Below are positions 40,011-51,477 of a stretch of 64,000 nucleotides of DNA, in pieces; positions within the stretch are counted from its first letter, which is position 1, and each line of letters begins with the position of its first letter. Made by a program: the position numbers and the translations under genes. Below the pieces are notes generated by a model. The model did not search any database. It was given only the letters and a program-made list of their open reading frames with translations, and was not told where the DNA came from. The stretch is from Defluviitoga tunisiensis (lineage in GTDB: Bacteria; Thermotogota; Thermotogae; Petrotogales; Petrotogaceae). The stretch covers positions 866,676 to 930,675 of the forward strand of contig NZ_LN824141.1 in NCBI RefSeq assembly GCF_000953715.1. The letters are read 5' to 3'.

Positions 40011-41117
40011 TTATTTTAGATTATCAATTATTTGATCTAGACTTATTTTTCCTTTTATGTTTCCTCGTACCTCGCTTCCTCCACCTTTTATATCATATTT
40101 TTCTTTTAATCTATTAATAAATTCTTTACAATTAATCTTCTTTGAAAAAATGATAAAAGTACTGTTTTCTTGATCTTCAACGATTAAAGTGTATTCATTT
40201 AAGTCAACAAGATTACTAATAAAATCAGCAATATCATTTTCTTTTTTATAATAAATAATTTTGTGTTCTTTTACAATTAAAGGAGTTTTAATTATTTCAT
40301 TTACAATGAAAGGCGCGGCATACTCACAAATTTTTTTAATTTTATTTTTGTATTCCTTGTTCTCTTGGATTAATATCTCAATTTTTTCATCTAATTGAGA
40401 GATACCAGATGTAAGTTTCAAAGAGAGTTTTTCTATTAAGTTATGTTTTAAGGAGTAATCTTGTAAAGCCCTTTTTCCAGCCACAAAGTATATCCTAGTT
40501 AAGTTTCCTTTAACTTTCTCGGTATTAATGATTTTAAGTAAATTAATATTACCTGTATTTTTAACATGAAAGCCTCCGCATGCAGACTCATCAAACTCTC
40601 CAATTTTTATAATTCTTACGGGTCCTTCTACCTTCTCGCTTAAAGGTTTTCGTAAAGTAAAATGATTTGCCTCTTCTTTACTCGTAGTTATCTCTTCAAC
40701 TATGATGCATTCTGCGATTATTTTATTAGAAAGATTTTCAGCTTCGCTAAAAATTTTATCGTCAATATCTATTCCATTTAAGTCAATGGTGGAATGTTCC
40801 TCACCCATTTTAAAACCAACTGTTTTTAAATCGGCAATTTTCTCAAAAGCAGCTGATAAAATGTGTTGAGCTGTATGTTGTTGAGATATTTCAAATCTTC
40901 TATCTTCATCAATCTCAAATGCATGTTCTCCAATATTGATTTCTCTATCTAGCAACAATCCATCATCTCGAACCTCAACTATCTTAGCTTCTCCTACAAA
41001 ACCTCTATCTCCAATTTGTCCTCCTTTTCCATCTGGATAAAATGGAGAATGGTTTATTTTTGCGAAATAGTACTGTTTTTCTTTTTTTACCTCAATAATT
41101 TCTATCTTTCCTTGCAA
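40011..41117 (-). CDS. AlaX-type alanyl-tRNA editing protein (AlaRS-related)
   Basis: 368 residues if TTG 41117 is used (eight bases from GGAGG); ATG 41123 is only two bases from it. The N-terminal part resembles the AlaRS beta-barrel (SPFYPDGKGGQIGDRG), followed by the editing core with metal ligands HTAQH and CGGFH (DESACGGFHVKNTG), a coiled coil and a C-terminal DHHA1-like domain (DIKGGGSEVRGNIKG). Stand-alone proteins of this type hydrolyse Ser- or Gly-mischarged tRNA-Ala. It does not contain the aminoacylation domain. Confidence 0.85.
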   Translation of the reverse strand: MQGKIEIIEVKKEKQYYFAKINHSPFYPDGKGGQIGDRGFVGEAKIVEVRDDGLLLDREINIGEHAFEIDEDRRFEISQQHTAQHILSAAFEKIADLKTVGFKMGEEHSTIDLNGIDIDDKIFSEAENLSNKIIAECIIVEEITTSKEEANHFTLRKPLSEKVEGPVRIIKIGEFDESACGGFHVKNTGNINLLKIINTEKVKGNLTRIYFVAGKRALQDYSLKHNLIEKLSLKLTSGISQLDEKIEILIQENKEYKNKIKKICEYAAPFIVNEIIKTPLIVKEHKIIYYKKENDIADFISNLVDLNEYTLIVEDQENSTFIIFSKKINCKEFINRLKEKYDIKGGGSEVRGNIKGKISLDQIIDNLK

Positions 41118-41177
41118 AATCATTACCTCCTTTTACCTAATCACTGCCTACTTTAGAAATTCTAAAATCTTTTTTTT

Positions 41178-41340
41178 GGTACTTGTATCAGGAAAGGGAA
41201 AAGGGCTCTGCCCTAGACCCAGCATAAATTCAAAAAAAAATAATTAATAATAGCGAACTTTTTTGGTACTTGTATTGGGAAAGGAAAAGGGCTCCGCCCT
41301 AGACCCAGTATAAATTCAAAAAACTAATTAATGGTATTAA
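41178..41340 (+). repeat. Two tandem copies of an ~87-bp dispersed repeat
   Basis: Unit 1 starts at 41178 and unit 2 at 41265; both read GGTACTTGTAT, GGGAAAGG, then a core AAGGGCTC-GCCCTAGACCC and ATAAATTCAAAA. The core can fold as a short hairpin. A third, inverted copy lies at 30570. They fill part of the 400-bp spacer before the second chemoreceptor; the rest is AT-rich with no further signal. Confidence 0.75.
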
Positions 41341-41523
41341 TGAAATTTTTAACCAATTGATTTATTTTTATTTCATTTATATATTATAATACAATATAGA
41401 ATAAAGTAATTACAAAAAAACCTTATCGTTTTTTGTTTATACGTATCGAAACAATTTTATATCAAAATTTTTAATATACAAAGTCAGAATTAAAAACTTT
41501 TTATGGATAAGGGGGTTAGTTAA

Positions 41524-43530
<2,007 letters not shown>

Positions 43531-43553
43531 TAACAAACAATAGAATCAAAAAT

Positions 43554-43583
43554 AAAAGAGCCCGGATAAATAAGGGCTCTTTT
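43554..43583 (+). terminator. Terminator after chemoreceptor
   Basis: AAAAGAGCCC / GGGCTCTTTT with a 10-base loop, T-rich on the plus strand and A-rich before it, so it may also serve the converging secF transcript. Confidence 0.85.
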
Positions 43584-43610
43584 ATTTTAACGTACAATAT
43601 AAAAAATAGA

Positions 43611-44537
43611 TTAACGGCTTTTTGAAGAAGATTTTTTGGTACCCTTCTTTTTGTCTTTCATCATTGGAATTACAATAGGGCTTGCTATAAATATCGAAGA
43701 ATAAGTTCCAACTACAACGCCCATAGTTAAACCAAAGGCAAACGAAGCAATAGATCTTCCTCCCATTAATAACATCAAAAATACAACAATAAAGGTTGTT
43801 ATAGAGGTATGCAAACATCTTACCAAAACATCATTGATGCTTTGATTCATCACTTCTTCTATAGGTGTTGCTCGACTTTTTGCTCGATTTTCCCTGATTC
43901 TGTCATAAACAACGATAGTGTTATTAAGTGAATACCCTACTAATGTTAGAAATGCGGCGATAGCCATTAAATTCATTTCTATTCCAAATAATGAGTAGAA
44001 ACCTAAAGTTACTATTACATCATGGGCTAAAGCAAGAATAGCCCCAATTGCAAATGAAAATTGGAATCTAATGGTAATATAAATTAGAAGTACGGCTAAC
44101 GTAGCAATTATTGCATACCATGCAAATGATCGAATTTCTTTTGCTGCATAACCAGATACGTCATTAAACTGTTCCACTTCTAAATCAGAAGATTGTAGAT
44201 AAGTGGAAAGTGAGTTTATAAATTCATCTTTTATCTGAGAAGAAGGGAATGAATCTTTGACGGTTATAACATAAAAATTCTTTGTAATCTCTTCATCGGA
44301 TGGTTTTACAGAAACTATTTTTGCTGTTGCATATGAAGGGTCAATTTTTTGTAAAGCATCTCTTAATTGGTCTATAGTGTAAGTTTCCTGGGTTGAAATT
44401 ACAATCTCACTTCCTCCAGAAAAATCAACTCCGAAGTTGAATCCTTTAACAAAAATTACTATAACAAAAAAAATAATAAAAGCTAATGAGAGATAAATGA
44501 ATATTTTTCTTTTTCCAACTATATTTAAGTTAGGCAT
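43611..44537 (-). CDS. secF: Protein-export membrane protein SecF
   Basis: 308 residues, six membrane helices. Family features: FNFGVDFSGGSEIVIS near the N-terminus after helix 1 and the C-terminal helix block (TLVGYSLNNTIVVYDRIREN). SecF with SecD uses the proton or sodium gradient to pull exported proteins through and off the Sec channel. Its start overlaps the secD stop as TAATG. Confidence 0.96.
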   Translation of the reverse strand: MPNLNIVGKRKIFIYLSLAFIIFFVIVIFVKGFNFGVDFSGGSEIVISTQETYTIDQLRDALQKIDPSYATAKIVSVKPSDEEITKNFYVITVKDSFPSSQIKDEFINSLSTYLQSSDLEVEQFNDVSGYAAKEIRSFAWYAIIATLAVLLIYITIRFQFSFAIGAILALAHDVIVTLGFYSLFGIEMNLMAIAAFLTLVGYSLNNTIVVYDRIRENRAKSRATPIEEVMNQSINDVLVRCLHTSITTFIVVFLMLLMGGRSIASFAFGLTMGVVVGTYSSIFIASPIVIPMMKDKKKGTKKSSSKSR

Positions 44538-45955
44538 TATTCATTCCCCCCTTTTCCTACCACTATACCTTTTAAATATTTTTCAGGTTTGATCATATTT
44601 GAGGATCCTTCTAATATGACTCTTGTGACTACTAAGTTTGTAAACATAGAACCTAAAACTCCTATTATCAAGGTAACAGCGAATCCTCTAATACTTCCAG
44701 AAGTTAAAAAGTATAGAACTATGCCAGCTAAGACTGTTGTTATATTGGCATCAAGAATAGTTGAAAAGACCTTGTCAAATCCAAATTTAATAGCAGTCAA
44801 AGGAGGTCTACCTACTCTCATCTCTTCTTTTATTCTTTCATAAATTATTACATTTCCATCGACCGTAGTTCCAAAGGTTAGAATTATACCTGCAAGACCA
44901 GGTAACGTAAGAATTGCGCCTGACCAGCTTAAGACTCCAAGTAATAATAAAGTGTTGTATAGAAGTGCTATATCGGCAACAAATCCCATCCAACCATAAA
45001 AAATAATCAAATAAACCATGACAATTACAAGACCTATAATTCCTGCATTTACTATTGTAGTTACGACATCTCTACCTAAAGTTGGGCCAATAGTATTTTC
45101 TTGGAATTTAATTAAATCAACAGGTAGATTACCAGATTTAATTAATACAGCAATATTTTGGGCCTCTTGTACGCTTTCTATTCCGCTTATTTCCGCCCTA
45201 CCTTCAGAGATTTTATCTCTAACTACTGGGGCAATTATTACCTCATCGTCTAATATAATTGCAATTTGTTTACCAATTAAGTTAGCTGTTGCTAATTCAA
45301 ATTTATTTTTTCCTTGATTACTAAAACTTAAATTGACGACAAAACCGCCGCCTTGTGGATTTAAAGAGGCACGTGCATCTGTAACATCTAGACCAGTTAT
45401 TTGAAAAGGTTCAGTACCGAATTCGAACACATTTTTTACACGATACCATACATTTGGATTTCTGCTATCTCTAACATAACTATATAAATCAATCTCTTCT
45501 CCATCAACTTTAACCTTTCTATTCCTTGTTATTTGAGGTGGAGTAGATGATTCTATCGTTTCAATAACTTCTGCAAAATACAATTTTCCTTTGCTTCCTA
45601 TAAGTTCTTCCGCTCTTCTGGTATCTGAAATTCCGGGTATTTCTACTCTTACCCGTCTTTCTCCCCCTACAACAACTTCTGAAACAACTGCTTCTGTGTA
45701 GCCTGCACTGTCTAATCTTCTTCTTAAAACAGCTATGACGTTATTAACTATCTCTTCAGCACGAGCGCCTTCAGGAATCGCCATGCTGTACTCTAGAGAG
45801 CTTCCTCCTTGAATGTCAAGACCCAACTTAATGTTAGGTAAATATTTAAAGATACTAATATTATTTTTATTTTCTGAAAGAGGAAGAACTATCCCAAGTA
45901 AAGCAAAAATGAATACTGCCACAGAGAGTATTAGTAGTATTCTTCGACTTTTCAA
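44537..45955 (-). CDS. secD: Protein-export membrane protein SecD
   Basis: 472 residues from TTG with GGGGTGA upstream. Helix 1 is followed by the large periplasmic region (KLGLDIQGGSSLEYSM, VLRRRLDSAGYTEAVV, GDLPVDL-type GNLPVDL) and a five-helix C-terminal block (GTTVDGNVIIYERIKEE). Partner of SecF. Second gene of the yajC-secD-secF operon. Confidence 0.96.
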   Translation of the reverse strand: MKSRRILLILSVAVFIFALLGIVLPLSENKNNISIFKYLPNIKLGLDIQGGSSLEYSMAIPEGARAEEIVNNVIAVLRRRLDSAGYTEAVVSEVVVGGERRVRVEIPGISDTRRAEELIGSKGKLYFAEVIETIESSTPPQITRNRKVKVDGEEIDLYSYVRDSRNPNVWYRVKNVFEFGTEPFQITGLDVTDARASLNPQGGGFVVNLSFSNQGKNKFELATANLIGKQIAIILDDEVIIAPVVRDKISEGRAEISGIESVQEAQNIAVLIKSGNLPVDLIKFQENTIGPTLGRDVVTTIVNAGIIGLVIVMVYLIIFYGWMGFVADIALLYNTLLLLGVLSWSGAILTLPGLAGIILTFGTTVDGNVIIYERIKEEMRVGRPPLTAIKFGFDKVFSTILDANITTVLAGIVLYFLTSGSIRGFAVTLIIGVLGSMFTNLVVTRVILEGSSNMIKPEKYLKGIVVGKGGNE

Positions 45956-46008
45956 CTATTTCACCCCTTTTCAATAAAAAATAAAAAACAAAAAAGAAAT
46001 AGGAAATA

Positions 46009-46431
46009 TTATTTTTTCTTTTCTACGTCTTCTTTTTCATCAGGGTTTTCTTCTTCTGAAACTTTTTCTTCAGCAGAAGATTTTGAAGATAAAATACCAG
46101 CCACTGCATTCTTGGTTATATCTATTTCGGTCCTATCTCCTGTAGCTATTCGTATAGTGTCATTTGAAATAGAAACAATTTTACCTATAATACCTGCAGA
46201 AGTAACAATCTTATCTCCTTTTTTTAGAGAGGAAATCATTTCCTTATGCTTTTTTTCTTGTCTTCTTTGAGGTAAAAATAACATTACCCACATCAACACA
46301 AGAATAACTAGTAGAAAAATAAGGCTACCAAAACCTCCACCGGGTGCTGCTTGAGCTTGCTCGGTGACTCCTTGAGCATCTGAGGCGCCAGCAGGACCAA
46401 AGTTTACAAAATTAAGGATCTTTTCGTACAT
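46009..46431 (-). CDS. yajC: Sec translocase accessory protein YajC
   Basis: 140 residues with a single membrane helix (about 35-55, GSLIFLLVILVLMWVMLFLPQ) followed by the typical PQRRQEKKHKEMISSLKKGDKIVTSAGIIGKI. A glycine/alanine-rich N-terminus and an acidic, lysine-ended tail (EEENPDEKEDVEKKK) flank it. It joins SecDF. Good GGAGGTG SD sequence. Confidence 0.92.
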   Translation of the reverse strand: MYEKILNFVNFGPAGASDAQGVTEQAQAAPGGGFGSLIFLLVILVLMWVMLFLPQRRQEKKHKEMISSLKKGDKIVTSAGIIGKIVSISNDTIRIATGDRTEIDITKNAVAGILSSKSSAEEKVSEEENPDEKEDVEKKK

Positions 46432-46517
46432 AAAACACCTCCAAAATATGCGTTAGTTTTATAAAACATAACAAACATTTTTTATCTTTTATTTCTAATA
46501 AAAATCTTTTCTGTAAG

Positions 46518-46546
46518 ATTGTATCACATTTTTAAATCAGGGTCAA
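46518..46546 (-). promoter_or_regulatory. Sigma-A promoter of yajC-secD-secF operon
   Basis: Minus strand TTGACC (46541-46546), 17-base spacer, TACAAT (46518-46523), about 87 bases before the yajC start. Confidence 0.75.
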
Positions 46547-46668
46547 TCTTTTCTTTTGGGCTTGAAATCTGTAATTAAATTTTTAAATTTCAGCATCTTT
46601 TACAAAAAATTGTGTTATTATATATGTAGTTTCTATTAAAAAATTTGGTATGGTTAGGAGGGGTTAGA

Positions 46669-47271
46669 ATGGATGAACTAGTATACGCAAAAATAATAGA
46701 TGGTGAAATTATATTTTATTTTGCAAAAGGTCATACACAAAAAGACCTCTTCGAGAGTTTTAAAAAAGAACTTGTTAAGATGAAAAGTTTTTTTAACATA
46801 GGTGACAGCTTTTATGTTTACTTTGAAGATGGATCGCAATACAATCTAATAAACAGCATAATCAAATTTGCCAAAAATTTTGACTTGAATGTCGCAGGTG
46901 CTTATTTTGGTAAGTTGCCAGAAGGTAAAGTAGGAAACAAAGAACTAACCCTTTCCAGTACGAAGATATATAGAAAACATTTACGATCAGGTCAAGTAGT
47001 ACAAAATCCTGGAGACATAATAATTTTTGGTAATGTCAATCAAGGAGCTGAGGTCAACGCAGGGGGAAGTGTGATAATATTTGGAAAAGTGTTTGGTACA
47101 GTCAGAGCCGGTATAACAAACAAGAAAAATGTCTTCATAATCGCCTACGAGATGGAATCACCATTAGTCGAGATTGCAGGTATTCCCTTCTACAACTATG
47201 AATGGCCAAAAACCCCCATATCAATAAGAGTAGAAGGAGATAAAGCGTTAGTCGAAACTCTAGAACTATAA
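46669..47271 (+). CDS. minC: Septum-site determining protein MinC
   Basis: 200 residues from ATG 46669 after AGGAGGGG; the ATG at 46645 precedes the SD sequence. The C-terminal domain carries the MinC pattern RSGQVVQNPGDIIIFGNVNQ, GAEVNAGGSVIIFGKVFG and TVRAG. MinC binds FtsZ and blocks septa away from mid-cell, normally with MinD. minD is not in the window, so it is encoded elsewhere or absent. The TTAGAATGG context shows no overlap with yajC. Confidence 0.88.
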   Translation: MDELVYAKIIDGEIIFYFAKGHTQKDLFESFKKELVKMKSFFNIGDSFYVYFEDGSQYNLINSIIKFAKNFDLNVAGAYFGKLPEGKVGNKELTLSSTKIYRKHLRSGQVVQNPGDIIIFGNVNQGAEVNAGGSVIIFGKVFGTVRAGITNKKNVFIIAYEMESPLVEIAGIPFYNYEWPKTPISIRVEGDKALVETLEL

Positions 47272-47297
47272 GTCAACGACTCATAAGGAGGGGAATA

Positions 47298-48338
47298 ATG
47301 GACACTAAAGACTTAATTAAAAATCTTTCCGATTCTTTTGGAGTTACCTCTTTTGAAAACTGTACATTTCCATTAATTGAACAGTTTTTGCTAGAAATAA
47401 ATCAAGATATCAAGTTAGAAAAAATAGGAATAGGTAATTTAGTAGCTACTTATGGCCAAGGTAATCCTAAGATTGCCTTTTTTGCTCATGTTGATGAAAT
47501 TGGGATAGTTATTTCCAATATTATAGATGACACGTTTGCACGAATCGAAGCAGTTGGTGGAGTAGATCCTAGAACCTTGGTAGGTAAACGGGTGTGTTTT
47601 AGAACTGAGAATGGGGAAAAATTAGGGGTAATAGGATTTTTGGCACCTCATTTACAAAAGCCTGAAGATAAAGATAAATCTCCCTCTTTTGATGAGCTTT
47701 TTGTAGATTTCTCAGTTTCAGGTGGAACGAAAGATATAAATGTAGGTGATATTGGTGTTATTAATGTTGAGGCAAAAGATTTAGAGAACGACCAGATAGT
47801 TGGAAAGGCAATAGATAATAGAGCAGGCGTTGCCGTTCTTATTAAATCGTTTGAATATCTACAAAATCTTAAATTTGATGGACAATTGATGCTTTCTTTT
47901 AACAAAGGAGAAGAGGTAGGATTAGTTGGGGCAAAAGGGGCTGCTGAATATCTGCAACCTGACTATGCTGTAGTTGTGGATGTAACTTTTGGAGAGAGAC
48001 TTCCTGAAAATGTTGAATCTTTTAAAATAGGTGAAGGTCCCGTAATTACTATAGGAGCACCGATTAACAGATGTGTATATGATGATTTAGTAAAAACTGC
48101 CAAAGATAATAATATAAAATATCAGATAGAAGCGGTTCCTAGTAGAAGTGGAACTGAAACGGATATTGTACAAATTGTTGGGCAGGGAATAAAAACAGGT
48201 TTAGTTTCCGTACCTATTCTAAATATGCATTCACCAAGTGAAGTTGTAAATATAAACGATATTGATAGAGCAGCCAAATTACTTGCTATGTTCGCATTAA
48301 ATATGAGTCTAAAAACGAAGGGAAGTTTGAACGTATGA
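47298..48338 (+). CDS. M42 family metallo-aminopeptidase (copy 1)
   Basis: 346 residues. M42 family of dinuclear-metal aminopeptidases that form large tetrahedral dodecamers and digest peptides in the cytoplasm. Ligands and catalytic residues visible: His in FAHVDEIG, Asp in AIDNRAG, the Glu pair in NKGEEVGLVG, Asp in VVDVTFGE and His in NMHSPSEVV. It is the most divergent of the three (KGEEVG instead of QEEVG). Starts a tandem set of three overlapping M42 genes. Confidence 0.9.
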   Translation: MDTKDLIKNLSDSFGVTSFENCTFPLIEQFLLEINQDIKLEKIGIGNLVATYGQGNPKIAFFAHVDEIGIVISNIIDDTFARIEAVGGVDPRTLVGKRVCFRTENGEKLGVIGFLAPHLQKPEDKDKSPSFDELFVDFSVSGGTKDINVGDIGVINVEAKDLENDQIVGKAIDNRAGVAVLIKSFEYLQNLKFDGQLMLSFNKGEEVGLVGAKGAAEYLQPDYAVVVDVTFGERLPENVESFKIGEGPVITIGAPINRCVYDDLVKTAKDNNIKYQIEAVPSRSGTETDIVQIVGQGIKTGLVSVPILNMHSPSEVVNINDIDRAAKLLAMFALNMSLKTKGSLNV

Positions 48339-49381
48339 GAAAATATCTAAAAGATCTTACCGAATTATCTGGGATATCGTCTCGAGAAGAAAAGGTTAGA
48401 GAATATATAAAATCACAAGTAGAAGGTAAAGTCAACAATATAACTATTGACAATTTAGGCAACTTAATTTGCTTTGTTAAAGGAAAGGATTCATCCAAAA
48501 AGATGATGGTAGATGCACACATGGATGAAGTAGGATTTATGGTTACGAAAATAAATGATGATGGCACTTTAGGAATTTCTCCAGTTGGTGGGGTTGATCC
48601 TCGTGTTATTAAAAGTCAACGATTAAAGATAGAAGGAGTTTTGAATGCGGTAGTTAATTCAACTCCTATCCATTTAGATAAAGATATCAAAAGAGTGGTT
48701 AAATACGAAGAAATAAAAGTTTATGCGGGATTTTCTAGCAAAGAGGAAGCAAGTAAAAAAGTTAATTTAGGTGACATGGTTACCTTTGATACAACCTATG
48801 TTGAAGAAGGTAATTATGCTTTATCAAAGGCTTTTGATGATCGTGTTGGTTGTTCTATTATGCTAGATATAATTGATTATATCTATGAAAACAAATTACA
48901 ACCAGCATTTGATACCTATTTCAACTTTGCAACTCAAGAAGAAGTTGGATTAAGAGGAACAGGAGTTGCAGCCGCAAGAATTAAACCTGATTTTGCACTT
49001 GTATTAGAAGGAACAACCGCTGGAGACAATCCTGAAAATCCGCCTGAAAAGTGGGCGACTCATATAGGAAATGGTCCAGTTATTACTTTTATGCACAGTG
49101 GTTTGGTAATAAAAAAAGAAATGTTTGAAACAATTGTAAATGCTGCAAAGGCTTTAAACATCAAATTTCAATATAAAATGAGAACAGCAGGAGGCACGAA
49201 TGCTGCGAAACTTGCTAAGACCATGTATGGAATTCCAGCTGGAGTAATATCTGTGCCTTGTAGATATATACATTCGCCACTAGCAATACTGAATATAGAT
49301 GATTATAATAATACTTATTCATTGGTAAAAGAATTAGTTACTAACAATGAAAGGTGGGTAAATTATGAAAGAGCTCATTAA
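48335..49381 (+). CDS. M42 family metallo-aminopeptidase (copy 2)
   Basis: 348 residues, overlapping copy 1 by four bases (ATGA). Ligand motifs: DAHMDEVGFMV, AFDDRVGCSI, ATQEEVGLRGTG, LEGTTAGDNP and YIHSPLAIL. The three copies share the fold but differ by more than half of their residues, which suggests different peptide-end preferences, as known for the several TET peptidases of archaea. They may assemble as mixed complexes. Confidence 0.92.
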   Translation: MRKYLKDLTELSGISSREEKVREYIKSQVEGKVNNITIDNLGNLICFVKGKDSSKKMMVDAHMDEVGFMVTKINDDGTLGISPVGGVDPRVIKSQRLKIEGVLNAVVNSTPIHLDKDIKRVVKYEEIKVYAGFSSKEEASKKVNLGDMVTFDTTYVEEGNYALSKAFDDRVGCSIMLDIIDYIYENKLQPAFDTYFNFATQEEVGLRGTGVAAARIKPDFALVLEGTTAGDNPENPPEKWATHIGNGPVITFMHSGLVIKKEMFETIVNAAKALNIKFQYKMRTAGGTNAAKLAKTMYGIPAGVISVPCRYIHSPLAILNIDDYNNTYSLVKELVTNNERWVNYERAH

Positions 49382-50369
49382 AAATATAACCGAACTATAT
49401 GGACCAAGCGGCAGAGAACATGAAGTTAGAGAGTTTATTAAAAAAGAAATAGAAGATTATGTAGATGAAATTAAGATTGACAAATTAGGAAATCTTATAG
49501 CAATAAAAAAAGGGCACTCCGGAAAAACCATATTATTTGATGCACATATGGATGAAATTGGGGTAGTAGTTACTCATATAATAGATGGGGGATTCTTAAA
49601 GATAGAACAAGTTGGGGGGCAATTTCCTCTTAATCTTGTTGGAGCTAGATTGAATTTTAAAGGAAGAATAGGTGTTGTAGGTATTGAAGGTGAGACTGAT
49701 AAAGAACTGAGAGAAAACTATAAAAATGTGTCTTTAGACAATATTTATGTGGATATAGGTGTTTCTTCAAAAGAAGAAGCTGAAAAGTATGCCCCTATAG
49801 GTACATTTGGGGTATTTGCCGATGGATTTGTTGACTATGGAGAATACTGCTTATCTAAAGCATTAGATGATAGAATTGGATGCGCTTCACTTATAGAAAC
49901 TATAAAACAAATGAAAGACAATAAACATACTGTTATTTTCGCATTCACTGTACAGGAAGAGGTTGGACTAGTAGGTGCATTCGTCTCAGCTTACGATTAT
50001 AATGTAGATAGGGCTATTGCTATAGATGTCACAGATTCATTAGATACACCTAAAGCGCTAAAGAGAATGAGCATGAAACTTGGATATGGACCTTGTATAA
50101 AAATTAAAGATCTAGCTTCTGTTAGTGACAGAGAAGTCGTTGATTGGATAAAAGATACTGCAGTTAATAATAACATAAAATATCAACTTGAGGTGCTAAC
50201 TTTAGGAGGTACAAATGCAGCAGGATATCAAAGAACAAAATCTGGGATTCCTAGTTGTACTATTTCTATTCCTACAAGATACATACATTCTCCTCATGAA
50301 ATGATTTGCTATAGTGATGTAGTTGATACTGTAGAACTTATTTTAGCCTTAAGCGAAGCGGATTTTTAA
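49365..50369 (+). CDS. M42 family metallo-aminopeptidase (copy 3)
   Basis: 334 residues, overlapping copy 2 by 17 bases. Motifs: DAHMDEIGVVV, ALDDRIGCAS, TVQEEVGLVGA, AIDVTDSLDTP and RYIHSPHEM. Last of the tandem set, followed 41 bases later by mgsA. Confidence 0.92.
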   Translation: MKELIKNITELYGPSGREHEVREFIKKEIEDYVDEIKIDKLGNLIAIKKGHSGKTILFDAHMDEIGVVVTHIIDGGFLKIEQVGGQFPLNLVGARLNFKGRIGVVGIEGETDKELRENYKNVSLDNIYVDIGVSSKEEAEKYAPIGTFGVFADGFVDYGEYCLSKALDDRIGCASLIETIKQMKDNKHTVIFAFTVQEEVGLVGAFVSAYDYNVDRAIAIDVTDSLDTPKALKRMSMKLGYGPCIKIKDLASVSDREVVDWIKDTAVNNNIKYQLEVLTLGGTNAAGYQRTKSGIPSCTISIPTRYIHSPHEMICYSDVVDTVELILALSEADF

Positions 50370-50410
50370 TTTCGTTAATAAGCTTTTAATGTAAAGGGGG
50401 ATTAGTTAAA

Positions 50411-50794
50411 ATGGTAAACGTTGCACTTATTGCTCATGACAAGAAAAAATTAGATCTTGTGATGTTTGTTAAAGAATGGAAAAATGTCTTTTCTCAGTGC
50501 AAACTCTATGCTACAAAAACAACAGGCTCGGTTTTAAAAGATAAAGTAGGTCTTGAAATACAAACCTTTGAGTCTGGTCCATTAGGGGGAGACTTACAGA
50601 TAGGTGCTTTGGCAGTATCTGGTAAAATTGATTTCGTGCTTTTCTTAAGAGATCCACTAACTGCTCAACCACATGAGCCTGATGTATCTGCAGTATTGAG
50701 AATATGTGATGTACATAACATCCCTCTTGCAACAAATTTAGCTACAGCAGAGGCACTTGTTCTAGAAATAGAGAAAAAATTTACAAATAAATAG
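50411..50794 (+). CDS. mgsA: Methylglyoxal synthase
   Basis: 127 residues, the family's size. IALIAHDKKK-type N-terminus (VALIAHDKKKLDLVMFV), the phosphate site TKTTGSVL, SGPLGGDLQIGALAV, and the catalytic FLRDPLTAQPHEPDV. It turns dihydroxyacetone phosphate into methylglyoxal, relieving sugar-phosphate build-up. AAGGGGGA precedes the start. Confidence 0.95.
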   Translation: MVNVALIAHDKKKLDLVMFVKEWKNVFSQCKLYATKTTGSVLKDKVGLEIQTFESGPLGGDLQIGALAVSGKIDFVLFLRDPLTAQPHEPDVSAVLRICDVHNIPLATNLATAEALVLEIEKKFTNK

Positions 50795-50813
50795 ATTTTA
50801 AAATATATTAACA

Positions 50814-50839
50814 AAAAGCCAGGATTTCCCTGGCTTTTT
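50814..50839. terminator. Bidirectional terminator between mgsA and met operon
   Basis: AAAAGCCAGG / CCTGGCTTTT, usable from both converging transcripts. Confidence 0.88.
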
Positions 50840-51476
50840 ATTTTCTAAGAGAATTAGCTATTTTTGTTCCGGCAAACTGTATAACTTGAGTTAAAAGTAC
50901 CAATATAATAACATCATAAATTAAAACATCCATCCTGAACCTTTGGTATCCATAGTTAATTGCCATGGCTCCTAAGCCACCTGCGCCAACTGCTCCAGCT
51001 ATTGCTGTATAAGTTATCAGGTTAATTATAAGGAGTGTGATGTTTGCGACCATTTCTGAGGCAGTTTCAGGCAATAATACTTTCGAGATAAACTGCCAAT
51101 TTGTCATACCCATAGACACAGCAGTATCCCAAAGCCCTTGTGAGAGGTTGTTAAAAGAATTCTCTGCTAATCTTGCCATAAATGGGATAGCAGCTATGCT
51201 TAAAGGTACTATTGCAGCTGTTGACCCGATTATTGTTCCTGTAAGCAATCGAGTTAATGGAATTATAAGTATTATTAATATAATGAATGGGATAGATCTA
51301 AATATATTTACAACCCAATCAAGGACAGAGTAAAAGGTTTTTGATGACTTTTTCTCACTCTTAGATAACATATACAAAGCAATTCCTAAAGGTATACCTA
51401 GTAATATTGCAAATAGTGCTGATACTAAAGTCATATACAAGGTTTCTAAAGTAGCAAAAATAAGATCTTGGACCAT
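50838..51476 (-). CDS. metI: Methionine ABC transporter permease MetI
   Basis: 212 residues, five membrane helices, with the ABC permease EAA-like loop (GLWDTAVSMGMTNWQFISKVLLPE). Third gene of metQ-metN-metI. It starts one base after the metN stop. Confidence 0.93.
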   Translation of the reverse strand: MVQDLIFATLETLYMTLVSALFAILLGIPLGIALYMLSKSEKKSSKTFYSVLDWVVNIFRSIPFIILIILIIPLTRLLTGTIIGSTAAIVPLSIAAIPFMARLAENSFNNLSQGLWDTAVSMGMTNWQFISKVLLPETASEMVANITLLIINLITYTAIAGAVGAGGLGAMAINYGYQRFRMDVLIYDVIILVLLTQVIQFAGTKIANSLRK

Positions 51477-51477
51477 T

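Noticed and set aside
44589-45317. Plus-strand frames of 84 and 99 codons inside secD
   Set aside because: Antisense shadows of a clear secD coding region.
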